Source: an uncultured Eubacteriales bacterium
GTDB lineage: Bacteria > Bacillota > Clostridia > Oscillospirales > Acutalibacteraceae
Direction: 5' to 3'
DNA length: 64,000 nucleotides
Assembly: GCA_934486615.1 (NCBI GenBank)
Contig: CAKSQO010000009.1
Span: 10,450-74,449, forward strand
Shown here piece by piece: positions 8,292 to 15,843 of this stretch. The stretch's first letter is position 1; every line of letters begins with the position of its first letter. The notes beneath the pieces are model-generated. The model ran no database searches and was not told where the DNA came from. It saw only the letters and a program-made list of their open reading frames with translations. Position numbers and translations under genes: made by a program.

Positions 8292-8876
8292 TTAATATTG
8301 CCTGAAGCTGGCCACAACGCGGCCGAGGATTTCACATTCGTCGGGAACTATCGGCTCGAACGCCTCGTTCTCGGGCATAAGCACCACGCGGCCCGTCGAA
8401 AGGTCAAGGCGCTTGACCGTCGCCTCGTCGCCGATAAGCGCAACGACGATGTCGCCCTGCTCGGCCGACGGCGTTTTCTCGGCATAGACGATGTCGCCGC
8501 TCAGAATGCCCGCGTTCATCATCGACATACCCCTGACGCGCAGCGCGAACATCTCTCTGCCGCGCGAAACACTCGCGGGCAGCGGCAGATACTCCTCAAT
8601 ATTCTCTATCGCAAGTATCGGCAGCCCCGCAGTGACCACTCCGACCAGCGGAACGCTCACGCTCTTCGCGGCACTGACGACGCTTATCGCCCGCGACGAG
8701 CCGCTCGCGCGCGTGATAAGCCCCTTTTCCTCAAGCGCGTTGAGTATCGAAAACGCCGTTGAAGTGGAGCCGAGCCCCGTCGCCGCGCATATCTCGCGTA
8801 CCGTCGGAGGCAGCCCGCGGCTCTCACATTCGAGCAGAAAATCGTAGACCTTCTGCTGCTTGTTGTTCAGTTCCAT
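8292..8876 (-). CDS. lexA: LexA repressor (SOS response)
   Basis: A 194-residue repressor and self-cleaving protease. Residues 1-65 form a winged helix (NNKQQKVYDFLLECESRGLPPTVREICAATGL). The cleavage bond is Ala83-Gly84 in GVVTAGLP, and the catalytic pair is Ser118 (GMSMMN) and Lys155 (DEATVKRL), all with correct family spacing. RecA-stimulated self-cleavage relieves repression of DNA-repair genes. The start has GCAGGAGG six bases upstream. It lies 36 bases after apgM, so it is probably transcribed with it. I saw no clear Gram-positive LexA box (GAACnnnnGTTC) directly before it. Confidence 0.96.
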   Translation of the reverse strand: MELNNKQQKVYDFLLECESRGLPPTVREICAATGLGSTSTAFSILNALEEKGLITRASGSSRAISVVSAAKSVSVPLVGVVTAGLPILAIENIEEYLPLPASVSRGREMFALRVRGMSMMNAGILSGDIVYAEKTPSAEQGDIVVALIGDEATVKRLDLSTGRVVLMPENEAFEPIVPDECEILGRVVASFRQY

Positions 8877-8912
8877 TGAATCCTCCTGCCGTATTGCCCG
8901 CGAAAACGAGCT

Positions 8913-10112
8913 TTATTTTTTGAGCATCATTTTTATAAGCATCGGGCCGCGCTCGACGAACACGCCCGTCTTTGCCGCATTTTCCTCGGTGAAGCCGGCG
9001 ACGCCCTCGACCTCGGCGGTGCTGTCGTAGAGCAGAAAAGGCACGGGGTCGGATGTGTGAGTGGCGATCGCAAGCGGGGTCGGGTGGTCGGGAAGGATCA
9101 TCATTCTGAAGTCCCCGCCCTTAAGCGCATTCACGAGCGGCCCAACGATTTTTTCGTCGATAAGCTCGATGGCGCGCACCTTGTTCTCGACCTCGCGGCG
9201 GTGTCCGCACTCGTCGGGCGCTTCAAGGTGAACGTAGACGTAGTCGTTGCGATTAAAAGCGTCGATGGCCGCGGCGGCCTTTGCGTCAAAATCGGTGTCG
9301 ATGTAGCCGGTAGCACCCTCGACCTCGATGACCTCCATATTCGCGCACTTGCCGATGCCCTTTATCAGGTCGACCGCGCTGACGACAGCGCCCGAAACGC
9401 CGTTTTTGGCCTTGAAGTCCTCAAGGCTCGGCCTGTCGCCCTGACCCCAGAGCCAGATCGAGGTTGCGGGGCGCTTGCCCGCAGCGACGCGCGCGAGGTT
9501 CACGGGGTGATTTTTGAGCACGTCGACGCTCTTTTTCATCAGCTCGAGCAGGCCGCTTCGGACGTGCCCCTCAAGGTGAGAAGCGATCGGCTGACCCGAA
9601 ATATCGTGCGGCGGGGTAAGGGTGTAGCCCTTGCTGACCCCCTTGTGCCAGATAAGGCAGTGGCGGTAGCTTATGCCGGTGTAGAACTCGAATTCGTCGT
9701 TGCCGAGCGCGGCCTGAACAGCCTTGATAAGCTCGTCGGCCTCCTCGGTCGTGATGTCGCCCGCGCAGTAGTCGACCATCGTCTTGTCCTCATAGCGCTC
9801 CTCGTCCGACAGAGTGACCAGATTGCAGCGTATCGCCACATCGTCGTCGGCCATACTGATGCCGATGCTGGCGGCCTCGAGCGGCGAGCGGCCGGTATAG
9901 CAAACGAGCGGATCGAAGCCCATGACCGAGAGATTTGCAACGTCGCTGCCGGGCTTCAGTCCCGCGTCGACCGTGCGCACAAGGCCGACCGTCGACTTTG
10001 CAGCAAGTGCGTCGATGTTCGGCTTCTTCGCCTTTTGCATCGGGGTCAGTCCGCCGAGAGCCTCGACGGGAGTGTCCGCCATTCCGTCGCACAAAACGAC
10101 CGCGTATTTCAT
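8913..10112 (-). CDS. apgM: 2,3-bisphosphoglycerate-independent phosphoglycerate mutase, ApgM type
   Basis: About 399 residues of the archaeal-type (ApgM) branch of the alkaline phosphatase superfamily. It interconverts 3- and 2-phosphoglycerate in glycolysis and gluconeogenesis. MKYAVVLCDGMAD at the N-terminus carries the first metal-binding Asp, VANLSVMGFDP the phosphorylated Ser region, APDECGHRREVENK and ILPDHPTPLAIATHTSDPVPF further metal ligands. I placed the start at the ATG at 10110-10112, since an in-frame upstream extension of 21 residues has no family counterpart. lexA follows in the same direction. Confidence 0.93.
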   Translation of the reverse strand: MKYAVVLCDGMADTPVEALGGLTPMQKAKKPNIDALAAKSTVGLVRTVDAGLKPGSDVANLSVMGFDPLVCYTGRSPLEAASIGISMADDDVAIRCNLVTLSDEERYEDKTMVDYCAGDITTEEADELIKAVQAALGNDEFEFYTGISYRHCLIWHKGVSKGYTLTPPHDISGQPIASHLEGHVRSGLLELMKKSVDVLKNHPVNLARVAAGKRPATSIWLWGQGDRPSLEDFKAKNGVSGAVVSAVDLIKGIGKCANMEVIEVEGATGYIDTDFDAKAAAAIDAFNRNDYVYVHLEAPDECGHRREVENKVRAIELIDEKIVGPLVNALKGGDFRMMILPDHPTPLAIATHTSDPVPFLLYDSTAEVEGVAGFTEENAAKTGVFVERGPMLIKMMLKK

Positions 10113-10223
10113 AGTATAAGCACCGCCTTTGAATTTGTTCCGATTAAAAGTCCGACGGTTTTTTGCGCCGAACACCTATTCTGTATTATTCTACCACACT
10201 TTGCGCCGCAATGGAATAGGGAA

Positions 10224-10252
10224 TTGACAAAAGTTTTCGTCTGCGGTATCAT
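10224..10252 (+). promoter_or_regulatory. Promoter for the 10321 gene
   Basis: TTGACA, a 17-base spacer and TATCAT lie about 70 bases before the ATG of the DUF5050-like gene. Confidence 0.6.
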
Positions 10253-10320
10253 TATCTGCGTAGCCAAGGTCCGCTTTTTGCGGGAAACGGCGCTTATATT
10301 ATATATAAGGTATGATAAAT

Positions 10321-11223
10321 ATGTTTAAAAGCAAAAAAGCAAAGGCGCTCATTCCCGTGCTCGGCTTCGTTCTCGTCGCCGTCATCGTCATCGGAATAAT
10401 CGCGGCCGTACCGTACGACACCGCAGCAGTCGACCCCGCCGGCGGCTTCCAGAATATCGCAAACGGCGGGCTTGTCGCGGCCGACGGCTCGATGCTGTAC
10501 TACGTCGACGGCGAGGGCGTGCTGCGCTGCGTCTCGGGCGCAAAGAGCTACCGCGTCGCAAAGGGTGCAAGCTGCGTCTCTCCTTATGAGAGCGGCGCGG
10601 TCTATCTGCTCGAAGGCGGCGACGTGTGCTTCTCGCGCTACGACGGCAGCGACCGACGCACGCTCATAAGCGGCGTAAAGCGCATGATGCTCAACGGCAA
10701 CTGGCTGTTCTACACAAAGGCAGACGGCGTGCTGTGCAAGCTGTTTATGAAAACGGGCGAAAGCACCTCAACAGGCCTGAAGGTGGGCCAATTCGCCGTC
10801 GCAGCCACCGCCGTCATCTATATCGCCGACGACGGAAAACTGCACACGGCCTACACCGACGGCTCAAAAGACGCTGTATTTTATAACGAAACGACCGACT
10901 TCTTTTTAAAGCACGGCTCGCTCATTTTCTATAAGCACAACGGCCTGCTCTGCTCCGTCGCCACGGGCAACACGGCAAGCAAGCAGACCTATTTCAACGT
11001 CGACAGGTTCACGATAAGCGACTCGAACGTGCTGTTTTTCACCGACGAAAGCGGCCTGCACTGCTACGACCTCGCGGCCGACAAGCCGAAGGTGCGCGAC
11101 ATCGAGATCCACGGCAGCTCGGTCGAGTCGCTGAGCGTTGACGGCGACTATCTCTACTACAATAACGGCGACGGTCAGCTCGTGCGCTGCTTAAAAGACG
11201 GCTCCGAATGGTCGTATATGTGA
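10321..11223 (+). CDS. DUF5050-like membrane-anchored propeller protein
   Basis: About 300 residues: a short basic N-terminus, a hydrophobic anchor (about residues 10-32), then an extracellular strand-rich body with repeats such as GSMLYYVDGEGVLRCV, NWLFYTKADGVLCKL and DYLYYNNGDGQLVRCL. This pattern resembles the DUF5050 propeller family found in Clostridia, whose biochemical role is unknown. I prefer the ATG at 10321 because AAGG lies eight bases before it; an ATG at 10312 sits too close. It precedes, in the same direction, a sortase substrate, a sortase and an LCP protein, suggesting a cell-surface role. Confidence 0.65.
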   Translation: MFKSKKAKALIPVLGFVLVAVIVIGIIAAVPYDTAAVDPAGGFQNIANGGLVAADGSMLYYVDGEGVLRCVSGAKSYRVAKGASCVSPYESGAVYLLEGGDVCFSRYDGSDRRTLISGVKRMMLNGNWLFYTKADGVLCKLFMKTGESTSTGLKVGQFAVAATAVIYIADDGKLHTAYTDGSKDAVFYNETTDFFLKHGSLIFYKHNGLLCSVATGNTASKQTYFNVDRFTISDSNVLFFTDESGLHCYDLAADKPKVRDIEIHGSSVESLSVDGDYLYYNNGDGQLVRCLKDGSEWSYM

Positions 11224-11298
11224 GTGTAAATTACGGGCAGCAAAATTTGTGAATATTTACCAAATTTTCGCTATTTGTTAAAATCTTTGTCCCAAGCC

Positions 11299-11327
11299 TT
11301 GATTTTTGCCGCAAGTGGTGGTATAGT
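11299..11327 (+). promoter_or_regulatory. Promoter for the surface-protein/sortase genes
   Basis: TTGATT, a 17-base spacer and TATAGT stand 36 bases before the ATG of the surface protein at 11364. Confidence 0.6.
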
Positions 11328-11363
11328 ATAGATAATTATAAGTATCGGAGTTGATATTTAACA

Positions 11364-11876
11364 ATGAAAAGACTTACTGCTCTCATTCTCGCAATATTGG
11401 TAATAATCGCTGTTCCGGTAATGGCCAGCGCTGCCAATAGTCCGTCCGGCGCCGAAACCGTAAAGATCGACGCCAAGCCCAGCAACACCGCTCAGGGTTC
11501 GGTTGAAAAGACCGTCAACGCCGACGGCTCCGTAAAGCTCGTCGCCACCCCTGCTAAGGGCTACACCTTCAAGAACTGGACCATCACTGCAGCTGCAACA
11601 ACTGCTCAGGCTCCCGTTACCGACGCTCAGGTTGCTACCAATGCTGCCGACACCGCCAATTACACCATCGTCAGCGGCTCTCTGACCACCGCTACCCTCG
11701 TTATCAAGCCCAACGTCGACCTCGTCGTTGTCGCTAACTTCAGCGGTAGCTCCAGCAGCGGCTCCTCTTCTACCGGTGCGCCTAAGACCGGTGAGGCTAA
11801 CCTCGCTCTGGTTATGTTTGCTTGCGCTCTGTCGCTCGCAGGTGCCGGCTTCGCTATGAAGAAGGCCATTGCCTAA
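11364..11876 (+). CDS. Small secreted protein with LPXTG-like sorting signal
   Basis: 170 residues. A classical signal peptide occupies about residues 1-23 (MKRLTALILAILVIIAVPVMASA). The middle, GSVKLVATPAKGYTFKNWTI, matches the divergent InlB B-repeat pattern. The end is a cell-wall sorting signal: APKTGE, a hydrophobic helix (LALVMFACALSLAGAGFA) and a short basic tail (MKKAIA). APKTG is close to the [S/P]PxTG motif used by clostridial class B sortases. The class B sortase gene lies just downstream, so this is its likely substrate. The protein should be processed and covalently attached to the cell wall. Confidence 0.8.
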   Translation: MKRLTALILAILVIIAVPVMASAANSPSGAETVKIDAKPSNTAQGSVEKTVNADGSVKLVATPAKGYTFKNWTITAAATTAQAPVTDAQVATNAADTANYTIVSGSLTTATLVIKPNVDLVVVANFSGSSSSGSSSTGAPKTGEANLALVMFACALSLAGAGFAMKKAIA

Positions 11877-11909
11877 GCTTTAACCGCTAAGGCGTAAACA
11901 CAAGTGTGT

Positions 11910-11951
11910 AAAAGCCCATCCATTATCCGAACGGATCGTGGGTGGGCTTTA
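11910..11951 (+). terminator. Hairpin between surface protein and sortase genes
   Basis: AAAGCCCATCC pairs with GGGTGGGCTTT, with ATCCG-aa-CGGAT inside the loop. The T-run is short, so it probably reduces rather than stops read-through into the sortase gene, giving more substrate than enzyme. Confidence 0.6.
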
Positions 11952-11971
11952 TCTCTATCGGAGGAAATGTT

Positions 11972-12754
11972 ATGAAAGACGAAAAGTCAAAAAAGAGCAT
12001 GAACAAAAAATGGCTTACGGCTGCCATAGCCTTTCTTGCCGCCTTCGCCGTCGCGCTGTCGGTGATAATCTACAGCTACCTGCGCCCTGACACGTCGCAC
12101 GCCGACAAATACAAAAACAGCTCTGCCGCAAGCAGCTCTGTTACCTCGTCAGAGGTGACCTATCCCGAAAATCCGATAAATTTTGCCGAGCTTGAGACCA
12201 CCAACTCCGACATATGCGCGTGGATAAAGGTGCCCAACACCAATATCGACTATCCCATTCTGCAAAGCTCCGAAAAGGACGACGACTTCTACATCAACCA
12301 CAACTACAAAAAGCAGTACACTCAGGACGGCGCCATCTACATTCAGCGCCTGAACAGCTTCCACTTCACCGATCCGAACACCGTCATTTACGGCCACAAC
12401 CTGCGCAACGGCTCGATGTTCCGCCACCTGCACAGGTTCCGCGACGAGCAGTTCTTCAACGAAAACGAGTATTTCTACATCTACACCCCGGGTCACATTT
12501 TGACCTACCGCATTTTCGCCGCCTACCGCAGCGACAACAAGCACATTCTCAATACCTACGATTTTACTAATAAAGAAATATATCAGCAATATCTGGATAT
12601 GGTATCAAACCCGCCGAGTATGATAAAGAACGTCCGCGAGGGCGTCAAGCTGACGACCGACGACAAGATCGTCACTCTCTCGACCTGCATTTCGGACGAA
12701 AGATACAGATACCTTGTGCAAGGAGTTTTGGTAAAAGATGAGCTTACACTCTGA
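11972..12754 (+). CDS. srtB: Class B sortase
   Basis: About 260 residues. A short cytoplasmic tail and one membrane helix (about residues 14-36) anchor it, followed by a Ser-rich linker and the sortase barrel from residue 70. Catalytic residues are His142 (YGHNLRNGSMF), Cys239 (TLSTC) and an Arg at 244 or 246 (DERYRY). The long helix between His and Cys is characteristic of class B. Sortases cleave a sorting signal and attach the protein to peptidoglycan. I use the ATG at 11972, preceded by CGGAGG. The 3' end overlaps the LCP gene by 17 bases, so the two are co-translated. Confidence 0.93.
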   Translation: MKDEKSKKSMNKKWLTAAIAFLAAFAVALSVIIYSYLRPDTSHADKYKNSSAASSSVTSSEVTYPENPINFAELETTNSDICAWIKVPNTNIDYPILQSSEKDDDFYINHNYKKQYTQDGAIYIQRLNSFHFTDPNTVIYGHNLRNGSMFRHLHRFRDEQFFNENEYFYIYTPGHILTYRIFAAYRSDNKHILNTYDFTNKEIYQQYLDMVSNPPSMIKNVREGVKLTTDDKIVTLSTCISDERYRYLVQGVLVKDELTL

Positions 12755-13811
12755 CGGCTACACGCCCGCCCACGCAAAGCCGAGCCTTTTCCGCCGCGTG
12801 CTCAACCGCAGGTGGAAGCGCGTCGTAACCGCGATAGTCTGCGTCATTCTGGCTCTGCTCATTGCCTTGGCAGCGACTTTCGCCGTGCTCTATGCAACGG
12901 GCCGCAGCGGACTTATCAGCAGCAAAGCGCCGGGCAGCGCGCCGAGCGGCTATGACATCGACCTTGACGACGACGGCCGGACCGTCCGCTACAACGGCAA
13001 AACCTACAGGTACAATTCCGGCATAGCGACCCTGCTGCTCATCGGCACGGACAAAAAGCGCGTCGCGACCGCTTCGGGCGCGAACGGCACAAACGGGCAG
13101 GCGGACGCGCTCTACCTCGCCGCGATCGACACAAAAAGCGGCAAGGTGACCGTAATTGCCATTCCGCGCGACCTGATGACCGAGATCGATATGTACTCGG
13201 CCTCGGGCAACTACATCGGCCGTGAGCGCAAGCAGGTCTGCCTCGCCTTCGCCTACGGCGACGGCAAGCAACTCAGCTGCGAAAACACCGTCACCGCCGT
13301 GTCGGGGCTGCTTTACGGCACGGACATCAGCACCTATTTTTGTATGGATCAGGTCTACTTCGCCGCACTGACCGACGTGCTCGGCGGCGTGACCGTGCCC
13401 GAGTACGACTCAAACTACAAAAAGACGGGCCGCAACATCACGATTTCGGGCGATCGCATAACCAAGTACATCTCCGGCCGCGACAAGAGCGTGCTCGAGT
13501 CGAACTCAAACCGCGTCGAGCGGCAGGTAAACTTTCTGAAAGCGTTCGCGAACAAGACGATCGAGCAGACAAAAAAGGACATCACCGTCCCGCTCAACCT
13601 CTACAACAAGCTGTCGAAGAACTCGATAAGCACCGTCGACGCGTCGAAGATAACGTACCTCGCGACCGTGTTCCTCAACGGCGGCGCCGATCTCGAATTT
13701 GTGACCGTTCCGGGCAAAATCGTGCAGGGCGAGGAGTACGCCGAAATGTACGCCGACGAAAAAGCCCTCTATGAGCTGTTACTTGACGTTTTCTACGTCC
13801 GGCAGGCATAG
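12738..13811 (+). CDS. LytR-CpsA-Psr (LCP) family cell-wall glycopolymer ligase
   Basis: 357 residues. One membrane helix (about 28-52) precedes an extracellular LCP domain. Family signatures are LLLIGTDKKR, ADALYLAAIDTKSGKVTVIAIPRDLM and NRVERQVNFLKA, with the Asp and Arg residues that bind the lipid pyrophosphate. LCP enzymes move teichoic-acid-like or capsular glycopolymers from a lipid carrier to peptidoglycan. The overlap with the sortase gene suggests that protein and glycan attachment are coordinated here. A tandem repeat array begins four bases after the stop codon. Confidence 0.92.
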   Translation: MSLHSDGYTPAHAKPSLFRRVLNRRWKRVVTAIVCVILALLIALAATFAVLYATGRSGLISSKAPGSAPSGYDIDLDDDGRTVRYNGKTYRYNSGIATLLLIGTDKKRVATASGANGTNGQADALYLAAIDTKSGKVTVIAIPRDLMTEIDMYSASGNYIGRERKQVCLAFAYGDGKQLSCENTVTAVSGLLYGTDISTYFCMDQVYFAALTDVLGGVTVPEYDSNYKKTGRNITISGDRITKYISGRDKSVLESNSNRVERQVNFLKAFANKTIEQTKKDITVPLNLYNKLSKNSISTVDASKITYLATVFLNGGADLEFVTVPGKIVQGEEYAEMYADEKALYELLLDVFYVRQA

Positions 13812-13814
13812 CCT

Positions 13815-14040
13815 GTGTCCGCGGAGAAGTAACGCGGGTTATCGGCGCGGCACCCACCCCGTGTCCGCGGAGAAGTAACGCGGGTTATCGGCGCGGCACC
13901 CACCCCGTGTCCGCGGGGAAGTAACGCGGGTCATCGGCAGTGCCCAGCCTGTGTCCGCGGGGAAGTAACGCGGGTCATCGGCAGTGCTCAGCCCGTGTCC
14001 GCGGGGAAGTAACGCGGGTCATCGGCAGTGCTCAGCCCGC
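13815..14040 (+). repeat. Tandem array, five units of 44-46 bp
   Basis: Units begin at 13815, 13861, 13907, 13951 and 13995, each starting GTGTCCGCGG, followed by AAGTAACGCGGG and ATCGGC. The first two are 46 bp with a GCGCGGCACCCACCC end, the later ones 44 bp with an AGTGCTCAGCC end. Each holds CCGCGG and CGCGGG, which can pair. It lies directly after the LCP stop codon and no unit looks like a spacer. Confidence 0.85.
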
Positions 14041-14088
14041 GCAATAGGCGCAGCAAGTAATTTTTGATTTTTACAGTAATAAATAAAC

Positions 14089-14138
14089 AAAACAGCCCGT
14101 GGCCGCCGATCATCCGCGCAGCCGCAGGCTGGTTTTTT
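14089..14138 (+). terminator. Intrinsic terminator after the LCP gene and tandem array
   Basis: AAAACAGCC pairs with GGCTGGTTTT (one bulge), ending in TTTTTT, with a CAGCC-gca-GGCTG mini-hairpin in the distal arm. Confidence 0.55.
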
Positions 14139-14185
14139 ATGTGGGAGAGTAAGTATGGTGAATAAGCCTTTATAATCACCGCACC

Positions 14186-14391
14186 AAAGGCTCCCCTTGA
14201 AGTAAGGGGAGCTGTCAGCGAAGCTGACTGAGGGGATTTATAATTACTCGTCACACTTATTGCGCGGGGTAGCGGTTAAAATAACTCGCTGCACAAACCT
14301 GCGGACAATCCGTCCGCAACAGCGCGCACCAAAATCCCCACCGTCACGGCTAAAGCCGTGCCACCTCCCCTTGCTTCAAGGGGAGGCTTTT
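14186..14391 (-). repeat. MITE-like dispersed element, copy 1 (reverse orientation)
   Basis: About 206 bp, bounded by AAAGGCTCCCCTTGAAGTAAG at one end and CCTTGCTTCAAGGGGAGGCT at the other. Inside are GCTGTCAGCGAAGCTGAC, a GCGGGGTAGCGGTTAAAATAA segment and the CACGGCTAAAGCCGTG hairpin next to ATCCCCACCG. Orientation is defined against the 25218 copy. Confidence 0.8.
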
Positions 14392-14467
14392 GGGGGTGCA
14401 GTGCGTATAAAAAGTTTTTCCAAATCGACTTGTTCAAACGCTGTGGCTACTGTCGCGCACTGCACCT

Positions 14468-14653
14468 AAAGGCTCCCCTGCGTAAGGGGAGCTGGATTTT
14501 TGCGCAGCAAAAAGACTGAGGGGTCGACTGATTACGCACTGCATTTGTTGCGCGAGGTAGCGGCTAAAATAACCCACCGCGCCAAAACGCGGATTAAATC
14601 CCCACCGGCGCGGCTGAAGCCGTGCCACCTCCCCTTGCTTCAAGGGGAGGATT
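14468..14653 (-). repeat. MITE-like dispersed element, copy 2 (reverse orientation)
   Basis: About 186 bp with the same ends and inner blocks as copy 1. The inner hairpin here is TTTTTGCGCAGCAAAAA and the second is GCGCGGCTGAAGCCGTG. It carries the GAGGGGTCGAC block shared by other copies. Confidence 0.8.
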
Positions 14654-14836
14654 TAAGCCTGCTTCAAATCAATAACAAATCACCCCGCGTACTAATTGCG
14701 CGAGGCAACTTACTCCCAATAACCTCACGCAATCACCCGCGGCCAAACACCCTTCGGGTGCGCGGACAAGCCGTCCGCGACGGCACACCGACATTTTCAT
14801 TCTTCATTTTAAACCTTCAACATCCATTACCGACTC

Positions 14837-14870
14837 AAAGCTCTCACCTGAATTCAAGTGAGAGCTTTTG
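14837..14870. terminator. Symmetrical hairpin before the spore-envelope operon
   Basis: AAAGCTCTCAC and GTGAGAGCTTTT form a perfect stem around CTGAATTCAA. It could terminate either strand and insulates the operon starting at 14988. The rest of 14654-14987 holds variable-stem mini-hairpins (14745-14785) and no gene that I can support. Confidence 0.65.
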
Positions 14871-14987
14871 GTTATTTTGGGCGGTAGCGGTAAATATAAT
14901 AATACAAACGCCGTTTTGGGCTTTGTGCTTAAGCTCGCAGTCAGCGGGCTTTTGCCGCAAAGACACGCTTACGAAAGGTTGATATGA

Positions 14988-15833
14988 TTGGAAAGCGATT
15001 TCAAAAGTCTCATTGAGAAATACAAGTCCGACCTGATGAAGTTCAGCGCCGCGCACCCGCAGCAGAGCGCGCCGACCTCCGCGCCGCCCGCCGCCCCCGC
15101 TGCCGCTCCGGATACTCCCGCCGCCCCGGGCTCCGACCCGATCACGCCGCGCTATCCCGGCTTCGTCCCCGGCCCCGAGCCTGAACAGCCGCACAGGCCG
15201 CAGCCCGCGACTGAGTCGCCCGAAGTCCCTCAGCGCACTCCCGCGCCGCAGCCCGAGCAGCCCATACAGACGATGCCGCAGCCCGAAATGCCGCAGCCTG
15301 CGCGCGACATCCCCGAGGTCTCGCCGCGCAATCCCGTGCCCGAAATGCGGGGAAGCGACGATAGCAGCGCCTTTGACCGCCCGACGGAGGCGGGCACGGG
15401 CACGCCCGCCGCGAGAGATGCGCCGGGCTTCGACCCTGACAAGAGCTTCCCCGACCGCAATATGTCCGACACCTGTCTGCTGAAGGTCAGGGTGTCGACC
15501 GCGCGCGAAGCCGCTCCGATAGCGGGCGCGCACGTCGAGGTCACGCGCGGCAAAACGCTCGCGGCACAGCTTGTCACCGACGAAAACGGCAGCACCCAGC
15601 TCATCGAGCTTGACTGTGTCGACCGCGCGCTGTCGACCGAATCGGGCAGCGAAGCACCCTACACCGTCTGCGACATAAGCGTCAGCGCCGACGGCTTCTA
15701 TCCGACGAAAAACATCGGCGTGCCGCTGTTCGGCGGCGTGACGACGGTACAGAACACGCGTTTGATACCCGTCGCCGAGTTCGGCGACCAAGGCCGCGTC
15801 ATTCGCACCGAAACGCCCGAAATGCAGCTTTAA
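14988..15833 (+). CDS. Proline-rich protein with a carboxypeptidase-regulatory-like domain
   Basis: 281 residues read from a TTG, with AAAGG about ten bases upstream. Residues 1-20 are helical and charged (ESDFKSLIEKYKSDLMKF); about 25-150 are very rich in Pro, Ala, Gln and Glu with repeated QPEMPQP-type steps, so disordered. The last 120 residues (CLLKVRVSTAREAAPIAGA onward) form a strand-rich domain resembling transthyretin-like or carboxypeptidase-regulatory domains, seen as GAHVEVTRGKTLAAQLVTDE and SADGFYPTKNIGV. There is no signal peptide. The next three genes are two peptidoglycan-binding proteins and SpoVB, closely spaced, so a spore cortex or coat role is likely but unproven. Confidence 0.65.
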   Translation: MESDFKSLIEKYKSDLMKFSAAHPQQSAPTSAPPAAPAAAPDTPAAPGSDPITPRYPGFVPGPEPEQPHRPQPATESPEVPQRTPAPQPEQPIQTMPQPEMPQPARDIPEVSPRNPVPEMRGSDDSSAFDRPTEAGTGTPAARDAPGFDPDKSFPDRNMSDTCLLKVRVSTAREAAPIAGAHVEVTRGKTLAAQLVTDENGSTQLIELDCVDRALSTESGSEAPYTVCDISVSADGFYPTKNIGVPLFGGVTTVQNTRLIPVAEFGDQGRVIRTETPEMQL

Positions 15834-15843
15834 GGAGGACAAA

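Noticed and set aside
10113..10175. Longer apgM reading frame
   Set aside because: The extra 21 codons have no family counterpart and the ATG at 10112 begins with the conserved MKYAVVLCDG.
13815..14040. Five repeats spaced like a CRISPR array
   Set aside because: The units are directly joined with similar sequence throughout; there are no unique spacers and no cas genes.
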